From contig DASXVS010000068.1 of NCBI GenBank assembly GCA_036504095.1, positions 1 to 57,627 of the forward strand: a stretch of 57,627 nt of DNA, in the 5' to 3' direction. Below, one piece after another: positions 1 through 7,398 of the stretch (position 1 is the stretch's first letter; each line of letters opens with the position of its first letter). The stretch comes from Armatimonadota bacterium. GTDB lineage: Bacteria > Armatimonadota > DTGP01 > JAKQQT01. The position numbers and the translations under genes are program-made. Below the pieces are notes generated by a model. That model was not told where the DNA came from. It ran no database searches and saw nothing but the letters and a program-made list of their open reading frames with translations.

Positions 1-514
1 GGAGGTGCCAGTCTGCTATGCCGTTTATGTCCTGCCGAACGTGGAGCGTCAGGCTGGGATCGTTGGGGTCTATGGCTCCGAGGTATGCCTCGATTCGGTT
101 GATCATTCCCTCGTAGCGCTCCGCATCGATAACGCGTTCCGCCGATGTGAGGGGGCGGAGGGTGTACGCCATGCCCTTGCGCTGCCATTTTGCCCCATTG
201 AGGTATCCAGATGCCGCCAGCACGCGGCTGAACGGGGTATTGCGGCAAAGCACCGCGTAAGGCGTCTTACTTGCCGCGTAACGCTTGTCCAGATTGAACG
301 TGTAACCGGTTTGCTTCCCAAGTTCCGATGCCAGGCTGCTGAGCGTCAGGCTGGACTCTTCGATGGTGACCGTTTTCTCGGCGTGAAGGATTACGACATT
401 GGGGTTGGGGCGAACGGGCGGGGGCGGCTTCGTGTCTGAATGGGCCAACTGGGTGACGGCGCCGGCGGCGAACCCTGCAATGGCAACCCCCGCGAATAAC
501 GCGCATGGTTTCAT
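1..514 (-). CDS. Secreted protein with STN-like domain (3' end cut by window)
   Basis: The reading frame starts at an ATG at 514 and runs off the left edge, so only the first ~171 residues are visible. AAGGAG lies just upstream of the start. A hydrophobic N-terminal segment (MKPCALFAGVAIAGFAAGAV) looks like a signal peptide or membrane anchor. Residues about 45-100 (TLSSLASELGKQTGYTFNL, then a pattern like NTPFSRVLAASGY) resemble the short N-terminal STN domain of secretins and TonB-dependent receptors. That is a family-level resemblance; the protein could be another envelope protein with this fold. It lies 60 bases after the 575-1711 gene on the same strand and is probably co-transcribed with it. 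Function is unknown. Confidence 0.6.
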   Translation of the reverse strand, partial: MKPCALFAGVAIAGFAAGAVTQLAHSDTKPPPPVRPNPNVVILHAEKTVTIEESSLTLSSLASELGKQTGYTFNLDKRYAASKTPYAVLCRNTPFSRVLAASGYLNGAKWQRKGMAYTLRPLTSAERVIDAERYEGMINRIEAYLGAIDPNDPSLTLHVRQDINGIADWHL

Positions 515-574
515 CTAATCTCTCCTTGAGCGTGAGCGCGGCCCGAAGCCGCACTCACGCGGTGCGGGATGCAA

Positions 575-1711
575 CTACGGGTTGACGTGCGAGTGGACAA
601 ATCGAGCGTCGGCAGTATTGTTGCCCTTGGCGTATCCGCTGTTCGAGGTGACCGACGGATCGGGGTATGATGAGGAGGTGATCGTCGTATAGAGGTCTGC
701 GATGTATGAAATGGTACTACCACCGAGTGTGCCGGTTCTCGTCACTGGGTTGGTATATCCAGTGGGAAGCGTACCGTCGTAGTAGTTAACTGTGACTTCG
801 CCGGTGCCAGATGCAGCCGCCGTGAGCGTGGAGAGGGGGGTGATGCCTGCTATTGCCTGCGCGCCTCCTGAAGTATTGTTGTGCGAAGCATATGAGTAGC
901 GGCAGATGTCTACGTTAAGGGTGTTTCCCAGAGGCGCGCCCGAATAAGACAAATCATCTTTAACCCACGAGATACTGAAGGTGTCCCCAAGGTGGCTCGT
1001 CGCGTCGGCAATTGCGGTCTTGGTCGTTCCATACACCTGAGTCATTCGCGTTTCGCATTCGGCGTAGGCGTCGTTTACACCCTTGCCTGCTATATCGATG
1101 TCTCCACCGGCTCCTCCGCTGCTCGGGGATCCCGAGCTTGACACTCGCGAATCGAAGTTGAACTCATACCAAGCGACCGGGCCAAGGTCGGCGGAATAGG
1201 GTCCAGTCACTGCAAAGGATCCACTGCCGGTGCCGGTCGCGTGCGTAATGGTTGGGTCGCCGTCAGACGTTACGCCATTAACTGTCACGGGGTTCCAGTG
1301 CCCTGTAACGAAGGTGAATGAGGTCCAACCAGAGCAGACTTCGTATCCGCCAATATAGGCTCGCACCTGTCCAGTGCAGTGTCCGGAGCCGGTGATAAAG
1401 ACCCCGGCTTTGCCTTCGATGTTGGTTATGCCGCTGGTGGCGGAAAGCGACGCGTTTCCGGATGGCGAGCAGGTCATCTGGAAGTTGATCTGTACTTGGC
1501 TGGCTTCATTTCCGTTCTCGTCATAGGCGGTGAATTCCACGTAGTACCGGCATCCACCGTCAGCAATCAGCACGTTCCCGGCGGCGGGACTAACTCTTGT
1601 GACATCAATCCGCGATTCGTCCGCCAGCGCGCACGGAAGCGGAGCGCAACAGACGAGGAGGAGGGTCAGGCCGCGAGCCGACGCCGCGCGGGGGGGGTAC
1701 AGTGCGTGCAT
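575..1711 (-). CDS. Secreted protein with Ig-like domain, function unknown
   Basis: 378 residues with a signal peptide (TLLLVCCAPLPCALA followed by DES). Residues ~35-115 have the look of a bacterial Ig-like domain of the invasin type: YVEFTAYDENGNEAS, then alternating polar/hydrophobic strands with GKAGVFITGSG. The rest is rich in Gly, Ser and Thr, which suits an extracellular beta-rich protein. The start is the ATG at 1711 with AAAGGG upstream; a good -10/-35 pair lies ~75-100 bases further up. It is the first gene of a probable two-gene unit with the STN-like gene downstream. I do not recognise a specific family and assign no function. Confidence 0.65.
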   Translation of the reverse strand: MHALYPPRAASARGLTLLLVCCAPLPCALADESRIDVTRVSPAAGNVLIADGGCRYYVEFTAYDENGNEASQVQINFQMTCSPSGNASLSATSGITNIEGKAGVFITGSGHCTGQVRAYIGGYEVCSGWTSFTFVTGHWNPVTVNGVTSDGDPTITHATGTGSGSFAVTGPYSADLGPVAWYEFNFDSRVSSSGSPSSGGAGGDIDIAGKGVNDAYAECETRMTQVYGTTKTAIADATSHLGDTFSISWVKDDLSYSGAPLGNTLNVDICRYSYASHNNTSGGAQAIAGITPLSTLTAAASGTGEVTVNYYDGTLPTGYTNPVTRTGTLGGSTISYIADLYTTITSSSYPDPSVTSNSGYAKGNNTADARFVHSHVNP

Positions 1712-1783
1712 AGATCGAGCCCTTTCGTGTTGTGCAAGGAAGTTGCTAGTGGCGAGGACGCCATTGTCCGCGTTGTGAATCGA

Positions 1784-1812
1784 TATATAGCACGTCGTGT
1801 TAAATCCGGCAA
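1784..1812 (-). promoter_or_regulatory. Sigma70-like promoter for the 575-1711 gene
   Basis: Read on the minus strand: TTGCCG at 1812-1807, a 17-base spacer, then TATATA at 1789-1784. Spacing is ideal and the -10 is AT-rich in otherwise GC-rich DNA. It sits about 75 bases before the ATG at 1711. The position and spacing are seen directly; use as a promoter is inferred. Confidence 0.5.
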
Positions 1813-1903
1813 GTTTATTTTGAACGGTCCGTCATGACGAAGCCAGCCGCGCGAAATGGGCCTCCGCCCTGAAACCCGTGATGGAGAAGATGGGAATGCT
1901 GCC

Positions 1904-2037
1904 AGGGAAATGAGGCAATGAGGAAACGGGGAAACGAGGCGATGGGAAATGAGGGAATTAGGAAACTGCTTCGGTCTGGTAATTTCCCAGTCTCCTCAAT
2001 TACCCAGTCTCCATTTCCTCGTCTCCCCATTTCACTC
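1904..2037. repeat. Purine-tract/pyrimidine-tract imperfect inverted repeat
   Basis: The 1712-2045 gap holds, besides the promoter, an odd low-complexity element. From 1904 to ~1967 the plus strand is almost pure purine, built of quasi-repeats of 8-9 bases such as AAATGAGG, AAACGGGG and AAACGAGG. After a short CTTCGGTCTGG centre it becomes the mirror type, pyrimidine-rich (TTTCCCAGTCTCC, TTTCCTCGTCTCC) up to ~2037. The arms are complementary in style but not base-perfect. It lies after the mqnD stop and before the promoter of the next gene. It could form a long imperfect hairpin and act as a transcript boundary. Confidence 0.6.
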
Positions 2038-2045
2038 CCATGTGG

Positions 2046-2900
2046 TTACACCACGAATCGGAGGGGGAGTACGTTCGGGATCAGGCCGGCGTCCGCCGCG
2101 CGTCCCAGGAACAGCTCTATGGTCTTCCGGCCCTTGTCGCCCATGTCCAGCGTCCAGTCGTTGACGTACATGCCGACGAAGGTGTCCGCGGTCTCGGGGT
2201 CCATGTCGCGCGCGAACTGCATCGCGTGCCGCACCCCTTCCGCGCGGTGGTCGAGGCCGTACGCGATGCTGTCGTGCAGTACGCGGTTGAGGGTGTGCTG
2301 CAGGTCGGCCGGCAGATCGCGCCGGACGGTATTGACCCCCAGGGGCAGGGGAAGCGCGTACTGCGCGTGCCACCACTCGCCCAGATCGACGACCTTGTGC
2401 AGCCCTTCGCGCTCGTGCGTGAGCTGTCCCTCGTGGATAAGAAGCCCGGCGTCCACACGTCCGGCCTTAACCTCGTCCATAATCCGGTCGAACGGCACGA
2501 TGGTCTTATTGGCGGTAACGCCGTTGTCGGCCAGGTAGAGGTCAAGCGCGAGCGCAGCGCTGGTCATTTTGCCCGGAATGGCGATCGTCTTGCCATTGAG
2601 GGACTGGATGCCGGCCGGCTGGGGCGTTACGATCATCGGGCCGTAGTTATCGCCCATGCTGGCGCCGTGTGACAGCAGGTCGTACTTATCCGCCACATAG
2701 GCGTAGGCGTGGACCGAGATGGCGGTGATGTCGAGCCGGCCTTCGGTTGCCCACTGGTTGAGGGTTTCGATGTCCTTGAGAATGTGTTCGAACTCGAGGC
2801 CGGCGAGATCGATCTTATGCTCCGCCATACCGTAGAACATGAAGGCGTCATCGCTATCGGGGCTGTGTCCGAGGGTTATCTTACGTGTTGTGGTTTCCAT
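2046..2900 (-). CDS. mqnD: 1,4-dihydroxy-6-naphthoate synthase (futalosine pathway)
   Basis: 284 residues. The N-terminal pattern KITLGHSPDSDDAFMFYGM is characteristic of MqnD, a periplasmic-binding-protein-fold enzyme that turns cyclic de-hypoxanthine futalosine into 1,4-dihydroxy-6-naphthoate in menaquinone synthesis. Further family-like blocks are TAISVHAYAYVADKYDLLSHGASMG and the Asp/Glu-rich ligand pocket around DEVKAGRVDAGLLIHEGQ. I start at the ATG at 2900, ten bases after the stop of the MFS gene, because homologues begin close to KITLG. An ATG at 2939 would add 13 residues and overlap the MFS gene. It lies directly downstream of the transporter on the same strand. Menaquinone is relevant to the cytochrome island further right. 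Confidence 0.9.
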   Translation of the reverse strand: METTTRKITLGHSPDSDDAFMFYGMAEHKIDLAGLEFEHILKDIETLNQWATEGRLDITAISVHAYAYVADKYDLLSHGASMGDNYGPMIVTPQPAGIQSLNGKTIAIPGKMTSAALALDLYLADNGVTANKTIVPFDRIMDEVKAGRVDAGLLIHEGQLTHEREGLHKVVDLGEWWHAQYALPLPLGVNTVRRDLPADLQHTLNRVLHDSIAYGLDHRAEGVRHAMQFARDMDPETADTFVGMYVNDWTLDMGDKGRKTIELFLGRAADAGLIPNVLPLRFVV

Positions 2901-2910
2901 ATCGCTTTCG

Positions 2911-4179
2911 TTAGGCAGGAGTCGCGTTGCGCTCGCCATGGACTGTGAGGGCCATCAGGAAGGCCAATCCCATGATAACAGCCGCCGCCAAGTAGGGACG
3001 ACCGGGGTCCAGGCTCAACCCGCCGGTGACCTTCCCATACAGCAGGCCGCCCGCCAGCGGACCGGCGATGCGCGCCAGGCCGCTCATCCCCTGGCTAGCG
3101 CCGAGTGTGAGCCCCATCTCGTTCGGATCGGCCCGCCGGCTGATCAGACTGGTGAGCGATGGATTCACGAAGCCGCTTCCAAACGCCACAAGAGCGAGCG
3201 GAAACAGGAGGACGAATGTGTTGGATATGAGCGCCATGCCAAACATGCCGGCCGCCAGTGAAAGGGTTCCGCCGGCGACGAGGATCGTCTCGAGGTTCTT
3301 GCCCTTCAACCGGCGGATCGCCCAACCCTGGATGAACGCCATCAAGAACCCGATGTAGGCGAAATACGGCCCGGTGCGGCGCGCCGCGACCGCTGCGTCC
3401 ACGCCCATTCGGTCCTTCAGATACATCGTAAGGGTTGTTTCGAGGATGGCGAACGCGAAAGTCGCCACGAAGACCAGCACGATAAGTTTGCCCAGCAGCG
3501 GATTCGTGAGCGTTCGCGTGATGGCCGACACGCTGAACGTTCGGCCCACGGGCGCGGAATCGGGTTTGCGGCTCTCCGGCAGCGCCTTGTACGCCCAGAT
3601 CCAGTTGCCAATCGCCAGCGTTCCGGCGGCGATCGCCGGCCAGTGGAAGCCGTAGCGTGCGAGCACACTGCCGATGACGGGGCCGAAGATGAAGCCCAGG
3701 CCGAACGCCGCGCCGATCATGCCCATTCCCTTGATGCGGTCTTCGGGAGTGGTAATATCCGCGATATAGGCCTGCGCCGTTGAGATATTTCCGCCCGAGA
3801 CTCCGTCTATGGTTCTGGAGAGGAATAACAGGACCAGGCCAACGGGCAATCCCCACAGCCACGGCAGATGGTGTTCGGTGAAGATGGGCCGGTCCGCTAT
3901 GGCAAGGACAACATAGCCCAGAATCGTGCCGCCGAGGCTGACGAGAAGGACGGGGCGGCGCCCGATGCGGTCACTCCAGCGGCCCAGAATGGGCGCGAAG
4001 ATAAACTGCCAGAACGAGAATGTGGCCATCAACCCGCCGATGATGGCCGGCGAGGCGTGGAACGTGTCCGCATACAGGGGCAGCAACGGGATGATGATCC
4101 CGAAGCCGATCAGGTCGATGAACACCGTCAGCACCAGCAGGTGAATGGCGGGGTTCATCGTGGATTTGTGTTCGCTCAT
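2911..4179 (-). CDS. MFS transporter, DHA1/TetA-like
   Basis: About 422 residues with 12 predicted membrane segments. The first helix block (LTVFIDLIGFGIIIPLLPLY) and the loop GRWSDRIGRRPVLL (MFS motif A) match the DHA1 drug:H+ antiporter branch that includes TetA. Substrate cannot be read from the sequence; calling it tetracycline resistance would go too far. I start at MSEHKST (ATG at 4179), with GAGG six bases upstream. An ATG at 4221 would add 14 residues without a clear ribosome site. It ends ten bases before mqnD, so the two are probably one transcript. Confidence 0.8.
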   Translation of the reverse strand: MSEHKSTMNPAIHLLVLTVFIDLIGFGIIIPLLPLYADTFHASPAIIGGLMATFSFWQFIFAPILGRWSDRIGRRPVLLVSLGGTILGYVVLAIADRPIFTEHHLPWLWGLPVGLVLLFLSRTIDGVSGGNISTAQAYIADITTPEDRIKGMGMIGAAFGLGFIFGPVIGSVLARYGFHWPAIAAGTLAIGNWIWAYKALPESRKPDSAPVGRTFSVSAITRTLTNPLLGKLIVLVFVATFAFAILETTLTMYLKDRMGVDAAVAARRTGPYFAYIGFLMAFIQGWAIRRLKGKNLETILVAGGTLSLAAGMFGMALISNTFVLLFPLALVAFGSGFVNPSLTSLISRRADPNEMGLTLGASQGMSGLARIAGPLAGGLLYGKVTGGLSLDPGRPYLAAAVIMGLAFLMALTVHGERNATPA

Positions 4180-4419
4180 GAAGTCCTCAGGCCAAAGGGA
4201 GGCGCGCGGAAGTCGGCGCACGTCTCACCATTCTAAACGCTGCGTATCCGACATAGCAACGCCTCGAACGGCCCGATGGTTTCGTCGCGGGGCGACGCGG
4301 CGTGGATTCGCGCGCGGCAGGTTCGCCCCGGCCGCGCGGCAAGCGGTATCATGAAATTGAACGCAAAGCTGCGGGGCTCCGCTGCAATGCCTGGTCGAAC
4401 CGGATAGGGAATCGCCAAC

Positions 4420-5847
4420 TTGAAACACCTGATTTACATCGTCATTGCGGCAGCGGCCCTGGGAGCGTTGGCATTTTGCGACCAATGCGGGGTCGCGGGC
4501 CGCGCGCTGGCCGCCGCGGACGCGTTGGCGCCAACCTCACCTCCCCCGGACCTGGTTATCGATTTTCTCGGCGCGTCCAGAGGATTCGTCGAGCCTTGCG
4601 GTTGCGTTACCGGCCAGTATGGCGGCATCGCGCGCTGGGCCACGTTTTTGAATCAGTCCCGGAAGGAGAACCCCGCCGAGCTGGCCCTTTTCGCGGGCGG
4701 CGTCCGCGTCGGGAAGGGAGACGTCAACGACCAGCAGACCATCGCGCTCTGGAAGGGCTACACGGCGATGGGCTTCAACGTGGCGACTGTATCCTCCGAG
4801 GACCTGCCGGACGTGGAGGCGATGCCCGCCGCCACGCAAGCGCTCCTGTCGCTGGCCAACGTCACGAAGATGAACGGAACGGCCATCGCGTCGCCCGTCC
4901 AGTACAAAACCGTGACCCTGCGCTCCGGCGCGAAGGTGGTCGTGGCCGTGATCGGGTTGCTGGGTGTGTCGCCCTATGGCACTCCGCCGAACCCCGACAA
5001 TTCGCCGGCGGAACTGCCGTGGAAGGTCTCCAGCCCCGCCGCGGCGCTCAAGGCGCTGGTGCCGGAGGTCCGCAAGAAGGCCGACATCGTGGTCGTTATG
5101 CTGTCCGGCACGCGCGCGCCGGCGCGGCAGTTGGCGAAGGATATTCCGGGAATCGACATCATGATCGCCGGGCTCGAGGGGAACGTGGATCAGGTCGTGG
5201 AGTATGTTGGCCCGACCGCGCTCGTGCAGAATCCCGACCGCGGGCGTTTCGCGGGCCACCTGGGCATCACATTGGACAAGGCTAAGCGCCCGGCCGGGTA
5301 CACGTTGAAGGTTGTTCCCATGGACTCCCGGCTTCCGGACGACCCCGAAATGGCCCAAATCGTCCAGGCCTACCGAAGCCGGCTGACGGTTCCGGCGCCC
5401 GACTCGACGCCGCTACTCGAATCGTTCGCCAACTCGCAATGGGCCGGCTCCTTCGTGTGCGCGTCGTGCCATGAGAAGGAATTCGCGCAGTGGAAGCTGA
5501 CCAAACACTCCGTGGCGATGGTGGCGCTTGAGAAGAAAGATGGCGGGCAGCCCTCGCGGCGCATCGACTGCGTTCCGTGCCACGTGGTTGGCTATGGCAA
5601 ACCGGGCGGCTACGTGATCGATCTGCCGCGCGCGGCTCTGCGGGGTGTCGGGTGCGAGGACTGTCACGGCGCCGCCGCGGAGCACGTCAACGCCCGCCAG
5701 AAGGGTGTAACGGATACATCGAAGCTCATCCGCGTTCCCGTTAAGGCCGATTGCGTGACGTGTCACAACCGGGATAACAGCCCGAACTTCGACTTCAGGA
5801 CGTACATGAAGCGCATCACCCACACGTTGGCCGCGCCCGCTGCGTGA
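4420..5847 (+). CDS. UshA-like domain fused to tetraheme cytochrome c554-type domain
   Basis: 475 residues from a TTG start (AGGGA upstream); exported by an N-terminal hydrophobic segment. Residues ~45-320 resemble the metallophosphoesterase/UshA-like fold, with a distinctive EPCGC at 58-62 followed by QYGGIAR. Related proteins I know of carry selenocysteine or cysteine at this motif. Residues ~345-475 carry four CXXCH heme sites: CASCH (347), CVPCH (384), CEDCH (412) and CVTCH (445), spaced as in the cytochrome c554 family (WKLTKH, then GYGKPGG, then DCHGAAAEH). It stands alone on the plus strand between two minus-strand units. Predicted periplasmic redox protein; whether the first domain still hydrolyses anything is unknown. 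Confidence 0.8.
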   Translation: MKHLIYIVIAAAALGALAFCDQCGVAGRALAAADALAPTSPPPDLVIDFLGASRGFVEPCGCVTGQYGGIARWATFLNQSRKENPAELALFAGGVRVGKGDVNDQQTIALWKGYTAMGFNVATVSSEDLPDVEAMPAATQALLSLANVTKMNGTAIASPVQYKTVTLRSGAKVVVAVIGLLGVSPYGTPPNPDNSPAELPWKVSSPAAALKALVPEVRKKADIVVVMLSGTRAPARQLAKDIPGIDIMIAGLEGNVDQVVEYVGPTALVQNPDRGRFAGHLGITLDKAKRPAGYTLKVVPMDSRLPDDPEMAQIVQAYRSRLTVPAPDSTPLLESFANSQWAGSFVCASCHEKEFAQWKLTKHSVAMVALEKKDGGQPSRRIDCVPCHVVGYGKPGGYVIDLPRAALRGVGCEDCHGAAAEHVNARQKGVTDTSKLIRVPVKADCVTCHNRDNSPNFDFRTYMKRITHTLAAPAA

Positions 5848-5884
5848 TCGGCGGCACAGGCTTCCGCATCAGCCGGGATGCGCG

Positions 5885-7396
5885 TCACGCCCGCGAGAGC
5901 CCGTAATCGCACATGTCCACGCGGATGAATTCCGCCATCAGCGGGTCGCGCTCGTGCAAGGCCTTCCAGAGGTCCTGGGCGATACGGCGGTAACTGGCGT
6001 GTCCCTGTTTTCCTGAGCGGAGGCTGATGAAGTGGTGCAGCTCACGCAGGTTCCAGGTGAACAGGACGCGGACCCTGCTGGCGAGGGGGAGCACATAGGA
6101 CGCCGCGTCACGGTCCACCGGGACCAGTGTCTGGTAGGCATTCGACGCGCGTTCCATGCACTCTGCAAAGATGTCTGAGAGGCCGAACTCGGCGATTTCC
6201 GGCGGCGTCGAGTATCCCCAGGCGTCCGTTAGGCGCTGGCGGCTCTGGGTGGCCATACGGTGGCGCTGGATGTCCCGGAACGCGCCGAAATCCAGGGTGA
6301 TTTCAAACGTGTAGTAGAGGTGCTCGAGCGCGCGGATCGGCTGGTCGAACCGCGCCCGAAAGCCGCCGCTCTCCTCGCCGCGAACGGCGACCTCGATGAT
6401 CTCCCGTCGCTTTTCGGGGCCGAGCGCTTCGACTGCCTGGCGGACCTCCGCCCACGGCCGTTCGCTGTGTTCATAGACAAGCGCGGCCGCCAGGTCGAGC
6501 TCCGGGTTTGCCGGGCCGGACACCAGTGATACGTGGTCGCCCTGACACGACACCGCGCCGCCCGCCGACGGGCCAACGGCTTCCGCAAGGGAATCCAGCG
6601 CCTCGCCCGATTCCACAAGATAGGGGCTTCGGGCAGCATATTTGATGAGGGTCGGCACAACGATCTGGGCCTCGCGCTTCATCGATTCGCCGAGGTCGCG
6701 GCACTCCTGCAAGGGGTGCGACATCAACTTTGCGAGAAGGTGCTCCAGCGTGCGGGCGTTGGCCGTGATGCCGATGTTGGTTCGCGTGGAAGTGGGAAGG
6801 ATGTACCTCAGGACGTCGCATGCGGCTGCCTTGCACGCCGTATCCCACCCTCGTTGCGACTGTTTCTCGGTGCGCGGGCGGCGTTTTCGGACCTCTTCGA
6901 TGACGCCCGGCATCAGGGACGCGTAGGTTCCCAGGAGGAAGCGACAGGCTTCCCGGTACACGGTCGAGTCGGCGAAGCATGGAGGCGCATAGTAGCGGTC
7001 TTCGTCAAAGACGACGTAGCGGGTGGATTTTTCCGTGAAACTGGCGAGCCGCGCGTCCTCAATGACCTTGCTGGCCAGAATGCTCACGTCCTCCACCGCG
7101 AGGTGGACAACCGCGTGTTCCGCCACCGACGAGTGCCCATAGCCGACGACCCATTTCTCGTGGAACTCGCGGGCTTTCTCCCTCGCCCGAGCCAGATCGA
7201 CGTCTTCGGTCTCGCCGGCCCCGACCGCGATATCGCCGTCTTCCGCGAGTTTCGCCAGGTTCTCCCGCAGGCCGCCGGTGCTGCGGCTGTAATACGCGAA
7301 GAGAACGGCAACCACTTCCTCCGGCAGGTTCCGCAGCGCAAACACCGGCCGGTCCAGGTTGGTCACATAGGGCGTAAGTGTGGACGTGTCCATCAT
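5885..7396 (-). CDS. Double-domain ThyX-like (FAD-dependent thymidylate synthase family) protein
   Basis: 503 residues, twice the length of a usual ThyX. Each half looks like one ThyX fold. The N-terminal half has GYGHSSVAEHAVVHL and, at ~113-128, EDARLASFTEKSTRYV, where the second part of the ThyX motif is kept but the RHR is not. The C-terminal half has QRHRMATQSRQR near residue 377, where RHR is kept but the Ser/Tyr part is changed. ThyX makes dTMP from dUMP using FAD and methylene-folate. Here a composite site or an altered activity is possible. Two ATGs (7396 and 7393) lie two or five bases after the stop of the upstream gene, so translational coupling is likely. Confidence 0.75.
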   Translation of the reverse strand: MMDTSTLTPYVTNLDRPVFALRNLPEEVVAVLFAYYSRSTGGLRENLAKLAEDGDIAVGAGETEDVDLARAREKAREFHEKWVVGYGHSSVAEHAVVHLAVEDVSILASKVIEDARLASFTEKSTRYVVFDEDRYYAPPCFADSTVYREACRFLLGTYASLMPGVIEEVRKRRPRTEKQSQRGWDTACKAAACDVLRYILPTSTRTNIGITANARTLEHLLAKLMSHPLQECRDLGESMKREAQIVVPTLIKYAARSPYLVESGEALDSLAEAVGPSAGGAVSCQGDHVSLVSGPANPELDLAAALVYEHSERPWAEVRQAVEALGPEKRREIIEVAVRGEESGGFRARFDQPIRALEHLYYTFEITLDFGAFRDIQRHRMATQSRQRLTDAWGYSTPPEIAEFGLSDIFAECMERASNAYQTLVPVDRDAASYVLPLASRVRVLFTWNLRELHHFISLRSGKQGHASYRRIAQDLWKALHERDPLMAEFIRVDMCDYGLSRA

Positions 7397-7398
7397 GT

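Noticed and set aside
5-439. Open frame of 144 residues on the plus strand at the left edge
   Set aside because: Antisense to the STN-like gene, which has a ribosome site, signal peptide and domain pattern.
2911-4179. Tetracycline-resistance gene
   Set aside because: The protein is TetA-like only at the level of the DHA1 family; substrate cannot be inferred and context is menaquinone synthesis.
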